Notes: generated by a model from the letters alone, not told the origin. A DNA stretch of 64,000 nucleotides from Trebonia sp963785645 (GCA_963785645.1 CAWAWG010000018.1:1-64000), one strand, 5' to 3'. Counted from the first letter of the stretch, positions 1-9,625 are shown. Numbers and translations: made by a program.

Positions 1-752
1 TCTAGCGGAGAAGTTAGCGCTCATCAGCGTCTGGGATGCAGCGGCAGAATGGCGTCGGCGAACCCGGACACAGAGCGGCACTGGTCACTACTCACGACCT
101 CGACCAGGGCCCATTCCCGGACAACCTGCTGGAGATTGATTACCATACGTATTATGTGGCATCGTTCAATTACAACATCCACGACGATGGCATCCTCGGC
201 GGCCAGGGCAGGGACATGACGCGCGAGTCCCCCACGGCTTGATCGTCCCGGGTTCTGGACCTGCCCTGAAAATCAGGACGGGTCACCGATGGGGATACAT
301 CACGCTCGGCGTGAGCCTGCTTGATTCCCGAACCGGCGGCCGAGCTCGCCGCGTGGGAAGCCGTCGAGCAGGCCACAATCAGGCCGCAGGCCGAGGTTCG
401 CATATGCGACTGGAATACATCCTTGCAAGATAATTTCCCGGACCTGACCGGAGGTCGGCGCAGCGGCTATCTCACCATCCGGGTCGATGCGCGGGGAAGA
501 GAAGCAGGAAATCACCAGAAGCCCTGCGGTGAACCCGCGGCGAGTGCCCATGGAGCATCACCTGATCGAGGCATGGCCAGCCAGCGCACCGGCTCCACGA
601 CGGGTCCTCAAGCAGGAACGGACAACCCAGTACTGGGAGAGCACAGCGCCTGGGAGTGCGGCCCGCTAAGGCGGTTTGTTACACCGCGGCGGCCACGGTA
701 CCCAGCTTGGGCATCCGGAGCAGGCGCGGGAGGCGCTAGACTCTTGGCGATA
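1..752. other. No recognisable gene
   Basis: I find no open frame with a recognisable protein signature, a clear ribosome binding site or a conserved RNA here. The short open frames on both strands have unbiased codon use. The stretch may be decayed sequence upstream of the tRNA. Confidence 0.5.
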
Positions 753-827
753 CGGGCTGTAGCGCAGCTTGGCTAGCGCGCGTGCTTTGGGTGCACGAGG
801 CCGCGGGTTCGAGTCCCGCCAGCCCGA
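753..827 (+). tRNA. tRNA-Pro (anticodon TGG)
   Basis: A full cloverleaf can be drawn. The acceptor arms CGGGCTG and CAGCCCG pair, the D arm is GCGC...GCGC, and the anticodon stem CGTGC/GCACG holds the loop TTTGGGT with anticodon TGG. The T arm is GCGGG-TTCGAGT-CCCGC and the discriminator base is A. The 3' CCA is not encoded. No attachment-site copy of this tRNA is seen in the window, unlike tRNA-Gly. Confidence 0.93.
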
Positions 828-1118
828 CTGAGGCGGGCTGCCTGTTCGCTGACCTACGGTCAGCTTCCCGGCGGCCCGCAGTACCTACCCGGGGGGGCGA
901 CCCCCGGAGACCCCGGGCGGGCTACGCCCGCAACCACCCAGCAGCCCTGTTCCACGGCCGTCGGCCACCTTTACCACGGCCAACAGCACCCACCCGGAGA
1001 GACCACTCCCCCGGACCCCCGGGGCGGGCTACGCCCGCGACCGCCGCCGGCAGCCCTGTTCCATGGCCGCCGCTCGGCTGGTCGCCCGGCACAGGACGCC
1101 TTCCTTCCGCTGCGCCGG

Positions 1119-1170
1119 GCGTGGATGTGCGTTTGGTGTCACCCCGGCTACATCAAACGCACATCCACGC
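1119..1170. terminator. Perfect 17-bp hairpin between tRNA-Pro and the permease
   Basis: The arms 1119-1135 and 1154-1170 are perfect inverted repeats (GCGTGGATGTGCGTTTG) around an 18-nt loop, with no T-run. It sits just past the 3' end of the minus-strand permease remnant, so a terminator is likely. The rest of 828-1186 holds GC-rich repeats (GGGCGGGCTACGCCCGC type) and no gene. Confidence 0.55.
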
Positions 1171-1186
1171 GGGCTGAGCGGGCGGT

Positions 1187-2666
1187 TTAGGCCCGGTGGG
1201 CTGTCTCCTCGGCGGCCGCGGCCGGGTCGGACGCGTCGCCCCAGGTGGCGGCGGAGCTGATCACCTGGGGCCGGGTGAACTTGATGACGAGGTACCAGAT
1301 CAGGCCGATGGCGGTCCAGCCAGGAAGACGTAGGCAGGATGCGTACTGCCGGTCAGCGGCCGGGAAGATGTCGTTGGGTATCGCGGTCGGTATCCAGTTG
1401 ACGTAGAAGACGAACAGCATCGTGACCGCGCCGAGGACGCCGAGGATCCAGGCGAGTGCCTTGCCCTCGTTGAGCTTGAGCCAGGTAGATCGGCGCGGCA
1501 GGGCGACCAGGGCGTAGGCGAGCATGAAGCCGTAGGTCGCCAGCGTGCCTTCCACGCCGGTGAGCACGGTGTCGACCGATCCCGCGGCGATGTAGGCGGC
1601 CGGAATGACGGTCATCGGGATCGGCCACCGCCCAGATCGCCACCTCGGCGCGTGCGTGTGCTTGGAAGTGTGCGTGAAGACCTTCGGCAGCAAGCCGTCG
1701 TGACCGAGGGACAGCAGCATCCGCGAGCCCGCGGTGAGGCAGGCCAGGGAGCAGGCGAACATGGAGCAGGTGATGCCGATCGCGATGAAGTGACCGAGCC
1801 AGCCGAGACCGACGACCGAGGCGAGCTGCGGCAGCGGCGCGGTCGCCTTGCCGAAGCCTGCGCCGAACCCGTAGACCTGGGCATAGGACCACGATCAGGT
1901 AGAAGACACCGACAATGCCGCAGGACCACAGGATCGCGCGCGGCACGCTCTTCGCCGGGTCCTTCGCCTCCTGGCCGAGCGCGCCGGCCGACTCGAAGCC
2001 GACGAAGGCGAAGATCGCCAGCACCATGCCGACGACGATGCCGCCCGTGCCGCTGCCCTTGAGCGAGAGCTGGGCATGATCGAACACGCCGCCGTTGTGC
2101 ACGTAGACCGCGATGCACAGGATCAGGATGATCGTGACCGAAACGGACTCGAGGAGGAACGCCACGCGCTGCGAGATCTTGATGTCGGAGACCGCCATGA
2201 TCGCCGGGAGCAGGCCGCCCGCGATATAGAGAACCGCGCGGACGACATGGTTGGCCGGCGAGGAGATGCCCAGCCCGGTGAGGAAGTTGTCGCCGTAGAT
2301 CTCGAAGCCGATCACGCAGGCGACCCCGGTGAACAGGTAACCGAGGACCAGGCCCCAGCCCGCGGCGCTGCCCGCGCCGGGGCCAAGCGCCCTGGTGACC
2401 CAGACGTAGAACGAGCCCGCGGAGTTGATCCTGGTGGCGAAGATCGACGCGCAGTAGGCAACTACCAGGAGGATTACCAGGCTCAGCCCGAAGGACAGCC
2501 ACGCGCCGTTGCCCGCGGAGAGGAAGACGAGAAAAGGGAGCAGCGCCATGGCCGCGCTCGGGGCCATGTTGGCCACCGACTGGGCGAGCACCTCGGGGGT
2601 GGAGAGAACCCGCTGCTGGAGGGTGATGCCGGAGTCAACGGCGCGGTCGGTCTGGGCAGTAACCAT
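1187..2666 (-). pseudogene. Amino-acid permease (APC superfamily), frameshifted
   Basis: The gene reads as an APC-family amino-acid transporter of about 490 residues in several frames. The N-terminal half, translated from ATG at 2666, has repeated hydrophobic helices and the family pattern VANMAPSAAM followed by INSAGSFYVWVTRALG, consistent with the first membrane helices. The frame then shifts near 1900 and again near 1640-1760. The C-terminal helices are read in a different frame, ending at 1187. It would import an amino acid or amine across the cytoplasmic membrane. It lies downstream of a broken copper amine oxidase in the same direction, overlapping it, which suggests a former amine uptake and oxidation operon. 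Sequencing indels cannot be excluded as the cause. Confidence 0.75.
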
Positions 2667-4717
2667 GGATTCGTTCCTCTAATTTAGAGCTATTATCGGG
2701 GTTTTCTTTTATTTTTGTTATAAGTGATGGTGAGCACTGGTCGCCGCCGGGCTGCGGGTTGTCCAGCGACGGGTTGCCGACGAAGAAACCGGACGGGAGC
2801 AGCTTGAAGCCGATCGGGTGGACCGGCATGACCGGCCAGTCCTCGGGGCGGACGACGTGGTTGGTGCCGAAGGTGAACCAGACCACCACGTCGGTGTCGG
2901 TGAGGCTGCGCTCCCGCGCGGCGAAGGCGGGCAGGCCCGCGCCGCCGGGCGACTGGTTCGGGTAGTCGCCGGTGGCGAACAGTTCGTCCTGGTCGTAGGC
3001 GGTGACCCAGACCGGGTGGAACATGAACGGCGCGCGCCGGGCGACCGCGGAGCCGGGGTGCGCGAAGGGCCTGATCACGTGGTTCGGCAGCAGCTTGTAG
3101 GCGACGGGCTGGCCGAGTTCGTTCTTGACGTTGTCGTTGACGATCTTCCAGTAGCGGCCCGCGAGGGGATCGGCCTCGCGCCTGGCCATGGTCTCGTCCG
3201 CGATGAGGACTTCCTTCGCCCGCCAGGCGTTGCCGACCGGGTTGCTCCGGGCCCTCCGGGTCCGCGGTCGGGGTGACCTCGTAGACGCGGTTGGCGGTGC
3301 CGTCGACCGCCATGTCGAGCCGGACGTTGAAGAAGTGCTGGTGGTGCGGGCCGTAGACGCCGGGGGCGACGATGACGCCGTGCTCGGGCGTGCTCGCCCT
3401 GGCGCGACGACGCCGTTGGAGATCACGCCGGAGAGCTTGACCTCGTACTCGATCGTGCCGTCCTGGTAGAGGTACCAGTAGTAGGCGTACTCGTAGTTGC
3501 CGACGGTGACGATGCTGGAGACGACCATGCGCCGCATCCGCCGGACCTCGACGTAGCCGGTGCGGAAGTCGGTGTGCTTCCAGGCGATGCCGTGGTCCTC
3601 CTCGTGCAGGCAGATGGCGTTCGGCATGGTGACGGCCTGCCGTCGTTGTCGTTGACCACGCCGTCCAGGTAGGCGATCTCGCCGAGGCAGTCGCAGCCGA
3701 GCGTCCAGCGAGTTGGTGAGCAGGCCGATGCCGTACTCGCCCTCGTCGAGGACCAGCTTGCGGTAGTGCATCGGGCCGGGGTCGCCGTAGGGGACGAACA
3801 TCTCGCTCAGGCTCGCGCGGTGGATGATGCTTCGGTTGTCGTAGCTGATCCGGTGCAGGACCAGGCCTTCTCTGGCCGTGAAGCCGATGCGGAGGTCCCA
3901 CTTCTGCCAGCGCAGGTGGTAGCCGTCGAGCTGGAAGCTCGGGCCCTCGTGCTGGGTGATGTCGAGCGGCTTGACGTCTGTGCCGGTCCTTCCGGGAAGT
4001 ACGGGACGTTGTCCGGGTCGGTGATCTTGGCCGTGGAGTAGTTGGCCTTCTTCTTCGGCAGCGGGATGACGCCGTAGTCTTCGACGCTGACCACGGTCAT
4101 CGTGTCCAGGTCGACCTTGGTGACCACGCCGTCGACCGGGTGGGCGTAGCCGTTGTCGTCCGGGTCGTCGCGCACCCAGGTGAGCGGGGAGACGAAGCGG
4201 CCGTCGTCGGGGCCGACACCGGGCTCGACGTTCGGCGTGGACCACGGGTCGATCATGCACAGCTCGAAGTCGGTGATGCCGCGCTTGCGCATCGCCTCCT
4301 GCCAGCGCGGGTCCTTACGGACGATGTCCTCGGCGGCCAGGAACTCCTCGAGCATGACGCTCGGCTGCACGCCGGGAACCCGTTTGAAGTCGATGACTCG
4401 CCTGGCTCGCGGCTCGCTGGCCTCGCTGCGGGGAGCTTGACCACACCCTCGTAGGTGGCGTGCTCGGCCCGCTCCCTGATGACGACCTTGACGAGCCGGT
4501 CCGGGACGGGACCGCCCTTCCTCGAAGGCGACGACCTCGTGCTTCGGCGGCTCGTAGAGCGAGACGTACACGAACCGGGCGGTTGCGCGAGGCTCTTCGC
4601 GGCCTTGACGGCGCTGGCGGCGGCCTCGATCTCGGCGGCGGTCAGCGGCGCGAGCGGGTGCGGCGCCGGCGCGGGGATTCCGCTGGCCGGGTCCTGGGCG
4701 TCAACAAGAAAAGCCAT
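2635..4717 (-). pseudogene. Primary-amine (copper) oxidase, multiply frameshifted
   Basis: Fragments in all three minus frames together spell a copper amine oxidase of about 650 residues. From the N terminus these are HPLAPLTAAEIEAAA, then VPGVQPSVMLEEF, NGYAHPVDGVV, LVLHRISYDNRS, MFVPYGDPGPMHYRK, VGNYEYAYYW and PEDWPVMPVHPIGF. The Tyr of NYEY is the family's topaquinone precursor. The enzyme would oxidatively deaminate primary amines to aldehydes. At least four frame changes are needed (near 4570, 4420, 3990 and 3700-3250). The start is taken at ATG 4717. The last frame runs into the start of the permease gene, so the two were probably co-transcribed. Confidence 0.8.
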
Positions 4718-4811
4718 GCACACAGGACAAACGCTGAAGGTTACGTCGGCAAACGTCCGCTTGTTACGCATGAGTGACACATCGCCCCATTTGCGGTTCC
4801 AGGGCGCACAA

Positions 4812-4863
4812 GCAGCGGTAAGTCACGTATTAAGCGAGCAGCGGTAAGTCACGTATTAAGCGA
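4812..4863. repeat. Perfect 26-bp tandem duplication
   Basis: A 26-bp unit beginning GCAGCGGTAAGTCACG occurs twice without a mismatch at 4812-4837 and 4838-4863. It lies upstream of the amine oxidase remnant and upstream of tRNA-Gly. The rest of 4718-5184 holds no gene I can support. Confidence 0.8.
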
Positions 4864-5184
4864 GATGTTGCATCATGAGGAACTTGTCTAGAGCTTCGGT
4901 GACGTTAGATGCGTCGGCGACCCTGGTGGCGCCGGCGGCACCGGCAGCGCCGGCGCTCGGAGTGGCGCAGGAGAACTCGGCGGGAAAAACCGCAAAGCCG
5001 TATCCCGAACGGGGACGCGGTTCCAGTGGCGGCTCACCCGTCTCGCTAGGCCTCCCTGGCCTTCCTTCGCCATCCTCCCGCCTCGCCCCATCCTTCGGCG
5101 ACGTGGCGGTTGTACGGCACCTGGTGCGGATACACGGCGCGACCCGGTACGCTGATGGTGACGAGGCGTCGACCGGCGCTTCAC

Positions 5185-5255
5185 GCGGATGTAGCTCAAT
5201 GGTAGAGCCCCAGCCTTCCAAGCTGGTCATGCGGGTTCGATTCCCGTCATCCGCT
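5185..5255 (+). tRNA. tRNA-Gly (anticodon TCC), island insertion target
   Basis: The acceptor stem GCGGATG/CATCCGC, the D-arm GCTC...GAGC, the anticodon stem CCAGC/GCTGG with loop CTTCCAA (anticodon TCC) and the T arm GCGGG-TTCGATT-CCCGT are all present. No CCA is encoded. The 3' 41 nt (5215-5255) is repeated five more times downstream as attachment cores, so this is the intact left boundary of the genomic island. Only this copy has the 5' half of a tRNA. Confidence 0.95.
5215..5255 (+). repeat. att core copy 1 (tRNA-Gly 3' end)
   Basis: The 41-nt sequence from CTTCCAAGCTGGTC to ...CATCCGCT spans the anticodon loop to the end of the tRNA. Identical or near-identical copies occur at 16726, 17812, 21675, 33313 and 36854. 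Tyrosine integrases commonly use exactly this part of tRNA genes. An integrase remnant starts 94 bp downstream, pointing toward the tRNA. Confidence 0.85.
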
Positions 5256-5330
5256 CTCTTGCTTCCTTGGCTGGTCAGCGTATTAATTCGAGTGTTCGAA
5301 GCTGGCTTTGCTGGGCGGTTCATCGCGTTC

Positions 5331-5352
5331 CGGGCCATTAACGGGCCATTAG
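5331..5352 (+). repeat. 11-bp tandem repeat, probable integrase arm site
   Basis: CGGGCCATTAA is followed directly by CGGGCCATTAG. The same two-unit, 11-bp-period pattern (consensus CGTGCC plus five bases) recurs at eight other places in the island. This copy lies between att core 1 and the integrase stop codon. Confidence 0.55.
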
Positions 5353-6405
5353 CCGACCGGCACCAGGACGCCCGCCGTGCCGTCGTCATCATCGTCATTG
5401 CGTCGGCGCTCAGCTTCGACGTGCGCGTCGATGTTGCCGGTGATGATCTTGTCTGCGCCGCGCGCCTGGTGCTGGTAGATCAGGGCAGCCCGCTCTGAGT
5501 CGTGACCCATGCGCGCCATCAGATCCTTGATCCCCGCACCGCCAGCGGCGGCGAAGGTGTTGCCGGTGTGTCGGAGATCGTGGAAATGCAGGCCTTCGGC
5601 GCCGATCGAGCGGACGGCATGCGGCCAGCCGGACATCTTGCCGAAGTTGCTTCGCCGCAGCGGTACGCCGCTCAGTCCGCAGAACACCAGCGCGCCAGTC
5701 TGCGGCCCGACGAACTTGGCCATGTGCTGTTCCATCGCCGGAAGGATCGACTTGGGGATGCCGACGACACGCCGCCCAGCCCGTGACTTGGGCCGCCCCA
5801 GGACGATCGCCGAGACGTTGGACCACCGTTGAGTGAACACGGCCTGGACCCGAACCGTGCCCGCCTTCAGGTCGACATCGCTCCGGGTCAGCGCGGTGAC
5901 CTCACCCCATCGCAGGCTTGCGAAGGTGGCCAGCAGCACCATGGCGCAAAGCCGCCCATCCTGGATGAAGCTTGCCCGGTCATCGTCGGCCATCGCCCAT
6001 AGCGCGCTCTCGGCCGCGGACCGCGTGCCGTAGACCTCCGGCGCGGTCAGCATCCTGCCGTCTCGGCGGAAGCGAAGCCGGTAGCCGCCGGTGGGCAGTT
6101 TCGGACGTTGCCCACAGGTCGACGGCCGACGCAATCGGCCAACTGGAAGACCTGGGTAACGGTGAGCACCGGGCGTTCGGATGCGTGTTCCTCGCGAGCG
6201 CCGCGCACGCGGCACGGGTTGCGCGGAAGAATCTTGTCCTCTTCGACGGCGGTTGTCATGATCGCGCGGAGCAGGCGGTACGACTTTGCCGCCATCGACA
6301 CAGAGACGCCTTTAGCGAGCAGTTCCGCCCGCCACTTCCTGATCATGGGCGTGGACAGTTTTCCGATGGGAACGCCGCCCAGGTACGGCGTGATGTGCTT
6401 GGACG
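5349..6405 (-). pseudogene. Tyrosine recombinase (phage-type integrase), truncated and frameshifted
   Basis: The C-terminal catalytic domain is clear, with SLRWGEVTAL (first Arg), HDLRHTGNTFAA (HxxR), MARMGHDSERAALIYQH (His and the nucleophilic Tyr). It would cut and rejoin DNA at the tRNA-Gly core. The N-terminal SAM-like core-binding domain (PMIRKWRAELL, AAKSYRLLRAIMTTAVEED) is in another frame. A single-base shift near 6100-6115 joins the two. Upstream of about 6405 the frame hits a stop and homology is lost where the inverted-repeat array begins, so the first third of the protein is missing. The gene is oriented toward the tRNA and ends 94 bp from the att core, the usual geometry. It is probably inactive. 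Confidence 0.88.
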
Positions 6406-6431
6406 ATCACCCGCCGTGGCCGTGGCGGCGT

Positions 6432-6872
6432 GAAAGTTCCAAAGTTCCGTGCCGCCCGTTACGTGCAGACACGCGTGACGATGGAACTTTGGAACGATCA
6501 CGCACGATCACTGTCCGCAACCGTTTGGCCGTTTGCGAACGCGAACGGCGCGTGTGCCCTACGCGTGTAGGCGCGAGGGGCGTTCGCATTCGCGTTCGCG
6601 ATCACTTTCCGTGATTGTCCACGTCCATGTCCACGGCGCGTGTGCGGCCTACGCGCGTAGGCGCGATGCTCGTGGACGAACCGTGGACGATCACTCCACG
6701 TGATTGTCTCATCGTCCCATCCCACGCGCGTGTCTGCACGTAAGGGCACATTGGGACGATGAGACGAGACAATGAGACGATCACAGTGCGTGGCTGTTAG
6801 TGCAAAGTGCAAGTGCAATGCGTGTGGTCCCTAGCGTGCAGACGCGTGGGCGGGAGCCTGCGCTTGCACTCC
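6432..6872. repeat. Array of five inverted-repeat modules with distinct words and a shared core
   Basis: Five consecutive modules of 70-100 bp are present. Each has a left arm built of a short word repeated two or three times, a GC-rich core, and a right arm of the same word inverted. Module 1 (6433-6501) uses AAAGTTCC; module 2 (6535-6605) GCGAAC; module 3 (6611-6694) GTCCAC; module 4 (6700-6784) GTCTCATC/GTCCCAT; module 5 (6799-6872, weaker) GTGCAA. The cores resemble one another (CGTGTGCCCTACGCGTG; module 4 is the reverse complement of module 1's TTACGTGCAGACACGCG). Modules 1-4 close with GATCAC, and modules 3 and 4 open with GTGAT. It lies between the truncated integrase and a small zinc-motif gene. 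Function is unknown: candidates are an origin of replication or transfer, or a structured single-strand DNA or RNA. Confidence 0.8.
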
Positions 6873-7081
6873 GTCTGCCCGGTGCCCCAGCAGTCGGGGC
6901 ACGGTGCGCGCCGGACACTGGTCGCCCGGCTCCCGTTCAAGGTCGCGTTGACCCACGCACGCCGCGAGCGGAAGAACTTCCAGCCCCGTCCACGGCAGGA
7001 GGCGCATTTCCCCGGGCCGGCGCTCATGGTCTGCATAACACGCAATGATCGCCCGGATTCCGCCGCGAATGCACTCCACAT
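6797..7081 (-). CDS. Small zinc-ribbon protein with CxxCxGxG motifs
   Basis: The frame encodes about 94 residues with two cysteine knuckles, CASCRGRGWKF and CPDCWGTG, spaced by a basic stretch FRSRRAWVNATLNGSRATSVRR. This resembles the DnaJ-type CxxCxGxG zinc module, and small proteins of this look are frequent on actinomycete integrative elements. It probably binds Zn and perhaps nucleic acid; no enzymatic role can be assigned. I take ATG 7081; in-frame ATGs at 7036 and 7027 are alternatives and no start has a strong ribosome binding site. The last 20 residues are encoded by module 5 of the inverted-repeat array, so the true end may have been changed by that array. Confidence 0.5.
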   Translation of the reverse strand: MWSAFAAESGRSLRVMQTMSAGPGKCASCRGRGWKFFRSRRAWVNATLNGSRATSVRRAPCPDCWGTGQTECKRRLPPTRLHARDHTHCTCTLH

Positions 7082-7089
7082 GGGGGTTC

Positions 7090-7124
7090 CCAAGCGGGAT
7101 ATCCCGGGGATACCAAGCGGGATA
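7090..7124 (+). promoter_or_regulatory. Repeat and palindrome upstream of the triple-HTH gene
   Basis: CCAAGCGGGATA occurs twice, at 7090-7101 and 7113-7124, 23 bp apart. The palindrome CGGGATATCCCG (7095-7106) overlaps the first copy. Such spacing, about two helical turns, upstream of an HTH regulator gene suggests an autoregulatory operator. This is inference from position only. Confidence 0.35.
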
Positions 7125-7187
7125 CGGCGTAAGCTTCCTGCTGCACAGCGTCACGTGCCATGCGACCGACGAACGGAGAGCAGGCCC

Positions 7188-9146
7188 ATGAGGGGTGGTG
7201 CGCTTGCCCCGCCAGAAGTGCCGCCCGGCTTCTGGCAGCGCGCAGACGTCCGCAATTCGCTACGCGAGCATGACATGGGCGCGCTTTTCAGCTTGCTCAA
7301 CCGGTACGCGGCGCTCAGCCAGATACGCATTGGTACAGCGGTGGAACTCAGCCAGGGCCGGATTGGCGAGGTTATGAAAGGCACCCGCCGCATATCGGGG
7401 TTGAATGTTTTCCAGCGAATCGCCGACGGGCTCGGCATGCCCGACGACTGCCGGATTCTCCTGGGCGTATCTTCTCGCCGGGAATCGCAGATTGAAGGCG
7501 ACGGGGCATCATCCCTGATTGCGTGGCATGATGCCGATATGCGCCGGGCGTGGCGGACACGGGATTTCCGTGCTGTTTTCCATCTCACGTGCAGTGTGGG
7601 CATGACGCCGGAAACAATTGCGGAGAACACGGGTCTGCCTCTGGACTTGATCCTTAACGTGATGAAAGGGAACCTTTCCTTTGGCAGTAGTAATTCTGGG
7701 CTGGCCGAGCAGATAGCGGCCGGGCTCGGCATCCCGGATGACATGCGCGGTTTTTTCGGCCTGGCACCAAAAATAGCCGGTATTCCGGAAATTCCAGGGC
7801 AGAACGGGGAAGGGGATACCGGGAAAGGTGACCGAGGCAGGCTGAACGTCGGCGTGCTGCCGACGTCGGTTGATATTCCCGCTGAATTCTGGGATAGGTC
7901 GGAAACAGTTGAAGCGCTGCGAACTTCCGACACTGGTAGGATATTCACGCTTATCCTTGATTCCGCAGCGGTCAGTCAGACTGTGCTGGGCAGCGCGTGC
8001 GGGCTGGACCAAGGAAAGATCAGTGAAATAATTCGCGGGATTAGGAAGCCGGATACGCTATCGGTTCTCGACCGAATAGCGACTGGCCTGAATATGCCGG
8101 ACCGCTCCCGTGTTGTTTTTGGCCTCGCACCTAAGAGCGACCACCCCGCGGCCGGTGCTGTAATTCTAGGCAATCTTGATCAAATCGAGTTGCTGAGGCA
8201 GCAAATGAATGAAGCGCTTGGCCAAGGTGCAATGAGCGATGTGAACCTTGAAGAGTGGGAGCAAACGGCAATTCGTTACGCCCGAGCCACGCGGGATCGT
8301 CCGGCGCTGATTTTGGCAGTCGATCTTGGGCGCGATCTAGCCGAGCTAAACAGAATTCTCGCCATACAGCGTTCAGTGTCGTCACTGCGGCGCCTTACCC
8401 GCGTAGCTGCTCAAATGTCCGGTCTTATGTGCCTGGTGTTTTGCATCCTTGATGATCGCCCAGCTTTCCGGAGATGGGCGCTCACTGCGAGGCTTGCCGG
8501 TAATGAGGCGGGAGATCCTGAGACGCTTTCTTGGATACTGGCCCAAGAGGCTCACGGGCACTATTACAGCGGCGACATTCTTGAGGCGGTAGAGGTAGCC
8601 CGCCATGCATACCAAGTCGCGCAGGTTCCTTGCACTGGTGCAGCATTGGCAGCGGCTCTTGAGGCGAGAGCCCAAGCCATAATGGGACGACAGGATGAAA
8701 CGCGGGATGCGCTGGCACGAGCCGAGAGCATTCTCTCACGCCTTGAGGAAGATGTGCTTATCCCATCGGCATTCGGCTACAATGAAGCTTCGTTCCGTTT
8801 CCACGAGGGGAACGCGTACACACATCTTCGGGATGTGAAATCTGCCCTGAGAGCGCAGGACCGGGCGCTAGAGCTGTGCTCCCAGGATAATTACACCGAT
8901 TGGGCTATGACACGCTTGGATCATGCACAGTGCCTTACCTATGCGGGCAAAATGACAGAAGGATTGCAGTACGCTACTGAGACAATCACCCAACTTACCG
9001 AGTCACAGCGCAAGGGAATTATCACCCTTCGCGCTAAGGCAATCACAGAGGAATTGCCGGAGGCGGAAAGGAAACTGGCTGTCGCCCGGAACTTTGACGA
9101 TCTTCTTATGGTTACAGCAGGAAAGGATAAGGCCGGTTTATCATGA
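7188..9146 (+). CDS. Regulator with three N-terminal HTH units and C-terminal TPR repeats
   Basis: The protein is 652 residues from ATG 7188, which has GGAGAG 8 bp upstream; an in-frame extension to 6807 is through non-coding sequence. Three related units of about 85-120 residues fill positions 25-95, 105-195 and 225-313. Each has a DNA-binding HTH segment (LSQGRIGEVMKG; LPLDLILNVMKG; LDQGKISEIIRG) and ends in an xADGLGMPD-(x)n-GLAP tail. The remainder is helical TPR sequence such as ALRAQDRALELC and EAVEVARHAY. The single-HTH protein at 21997 has the same unit once, so this gene looks like an internal triplication. Its stop overlaps the start of the acetyltransferase gene (ATGA), indicating one operon. 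It probably senses a ligand or partner through the TPRs and controls its own operon. Confidence 0.75.
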   Translation: MRGGALAPPEVPPGFWQRADVRNSLREHDMGALFSLLNRYAALSQIRIGTAVELSQGRIGEVMKGTRRISGLNVFQRIADGLGMPDDCRILLGVSSRRESQIEGDGASSLIAWHDADMRRAWRTRDFRAVFHLTCSVGMTPETIAENTGLPLDLILNVMKGNLSFGSSNSGLAEQIAAGLGIPDDMRGFFGLAPKIAGIPEIPGQNGEGDTGKGDRGRLNVGVLPTSVDIPAEFWDRSETVEALRTSDTGRIFTLILDSAAVSQTVLGSACGLDQGKISEIIRGIRKPDTLSVLDRIATGLNMPDRSRVVFGLAPKSDHPAAGAVILGNLDQIELLRQQMNEALGQGAMSDVNLEEWEQTAIRYARATRDRPALILAVDLGRDLAELNRILAIQRSVSSLRRLTRVAAQMSGLMCLVFCILDDRPAFRRWALTARLAGNEAGDPETLSWILAQEAHGHYYSGDILEAVEVARHAYQVAQVPCTGAALAAALEARAQAIMGRQDETRDALARAESILSRLEEDVLIPSAFGYNEASFRFHEGNAYTHLRDVKSALRAQDRALELCSQDNYTDWAMTRLDHAQCLTYAGKMTEGLQYATETITQLTESQRKGIITLRAKAITEELPEAERKLAVARNFDDLLMVTAGKDKAGLS

Positions 9147-9625
9147 ACAGCGTTACTCGGGCTGTGCCGTCAAACGTCGAGGCTCTAGCCAATCTCATTG
9201 AGGAAATGGATCGCTTCTACGGGTCAATCGAAGTTGAGGCTCTAGATCTCCGTATCAGGCAGATCAGTGAAGCACTGTTCGATGATCCCCCGTCTGCCCA
9301 GGCACTTTTGGCATGGGACGATGGCGATCTAGTGGGCTTCGCCGCGTATTCGTTCTTGTGGCCTGCAATTGGGCTGACTCGCTCACTGTTTCTCAAGGAG
9401 CTATACGTCGCTGAAAGAGCAAGGCGGAAAGGTGTCGGTAAGCTGTTGATGCAGCATCTTCATACCCTCGCGGTTGAGCGTGGCTGTAGCCGCGTGGAAT
9501 GGAATACCGACCGAGAAAACCTTGCCGCACAGCGGTTCTATGCATATCTCGGCGTTCCTGTAGACGAGTCTAAGTTGTTCTATCGAGTCCAAGGCGACGA
9601 CTTGCAAGGTAACGCGAGACCTTAG
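9143..9625 (+). CDS. GNAT-family N-acetyltransferase
   Basis: The 160-residue protein shows the acetyl-CoA binding motif A, LYVAERARRKGVGKLLMQHL, with the R/Q-x-x-G-x-G/A signature RRKGVG, and a motif B region ENLAAQRFYAYLG typical of GNAT enzymes. It would transfer acetyl from acetyl-CoA to an amine of an unknown acceptor. It overlaps the regulator stop by 4 bp, so it is the effector half of an HTH-TPR/enzyme cassette. It converges with the minus-strand gene that ends at 9626. Substrate cannot be predicted; similar short GNATs acetylate polyamines, antibiotics, aminoacyl-tRNA or proteins. Confidence 0.85.
   Translation: MNSVTRAVPSNVEALANLIEEMDRFYGSIEVEALDLRIRQISEALFDDPPSAQALLAWDDGDLVGFAAYSFLWPAIGLTRSLFLKELYVAERARRKGVGKLLMQHLHTLAVERGCSRVEWNTDRENLAAQRFYAYLGVPVDESKLFYRVQGDDLQGNARP

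Noticed and set aside
4875..5498. 207-residue open frame across tRNA-Gly
   Set aside because: It reads through the tRNA and the att core; composition is non-coding.
6498..6818. Open frames inside the inverted-repeat array
   Set aside because: They are by-products of the repeated words (runs of His/Thr/Arg) and lack ribosome binding sites.
6432..6872. CRISPR-like array
   Set aside because: There is no constant direct repeat and no unique spacers of regular length; the units are inverted repeats with different arms, and no cas gene is present.
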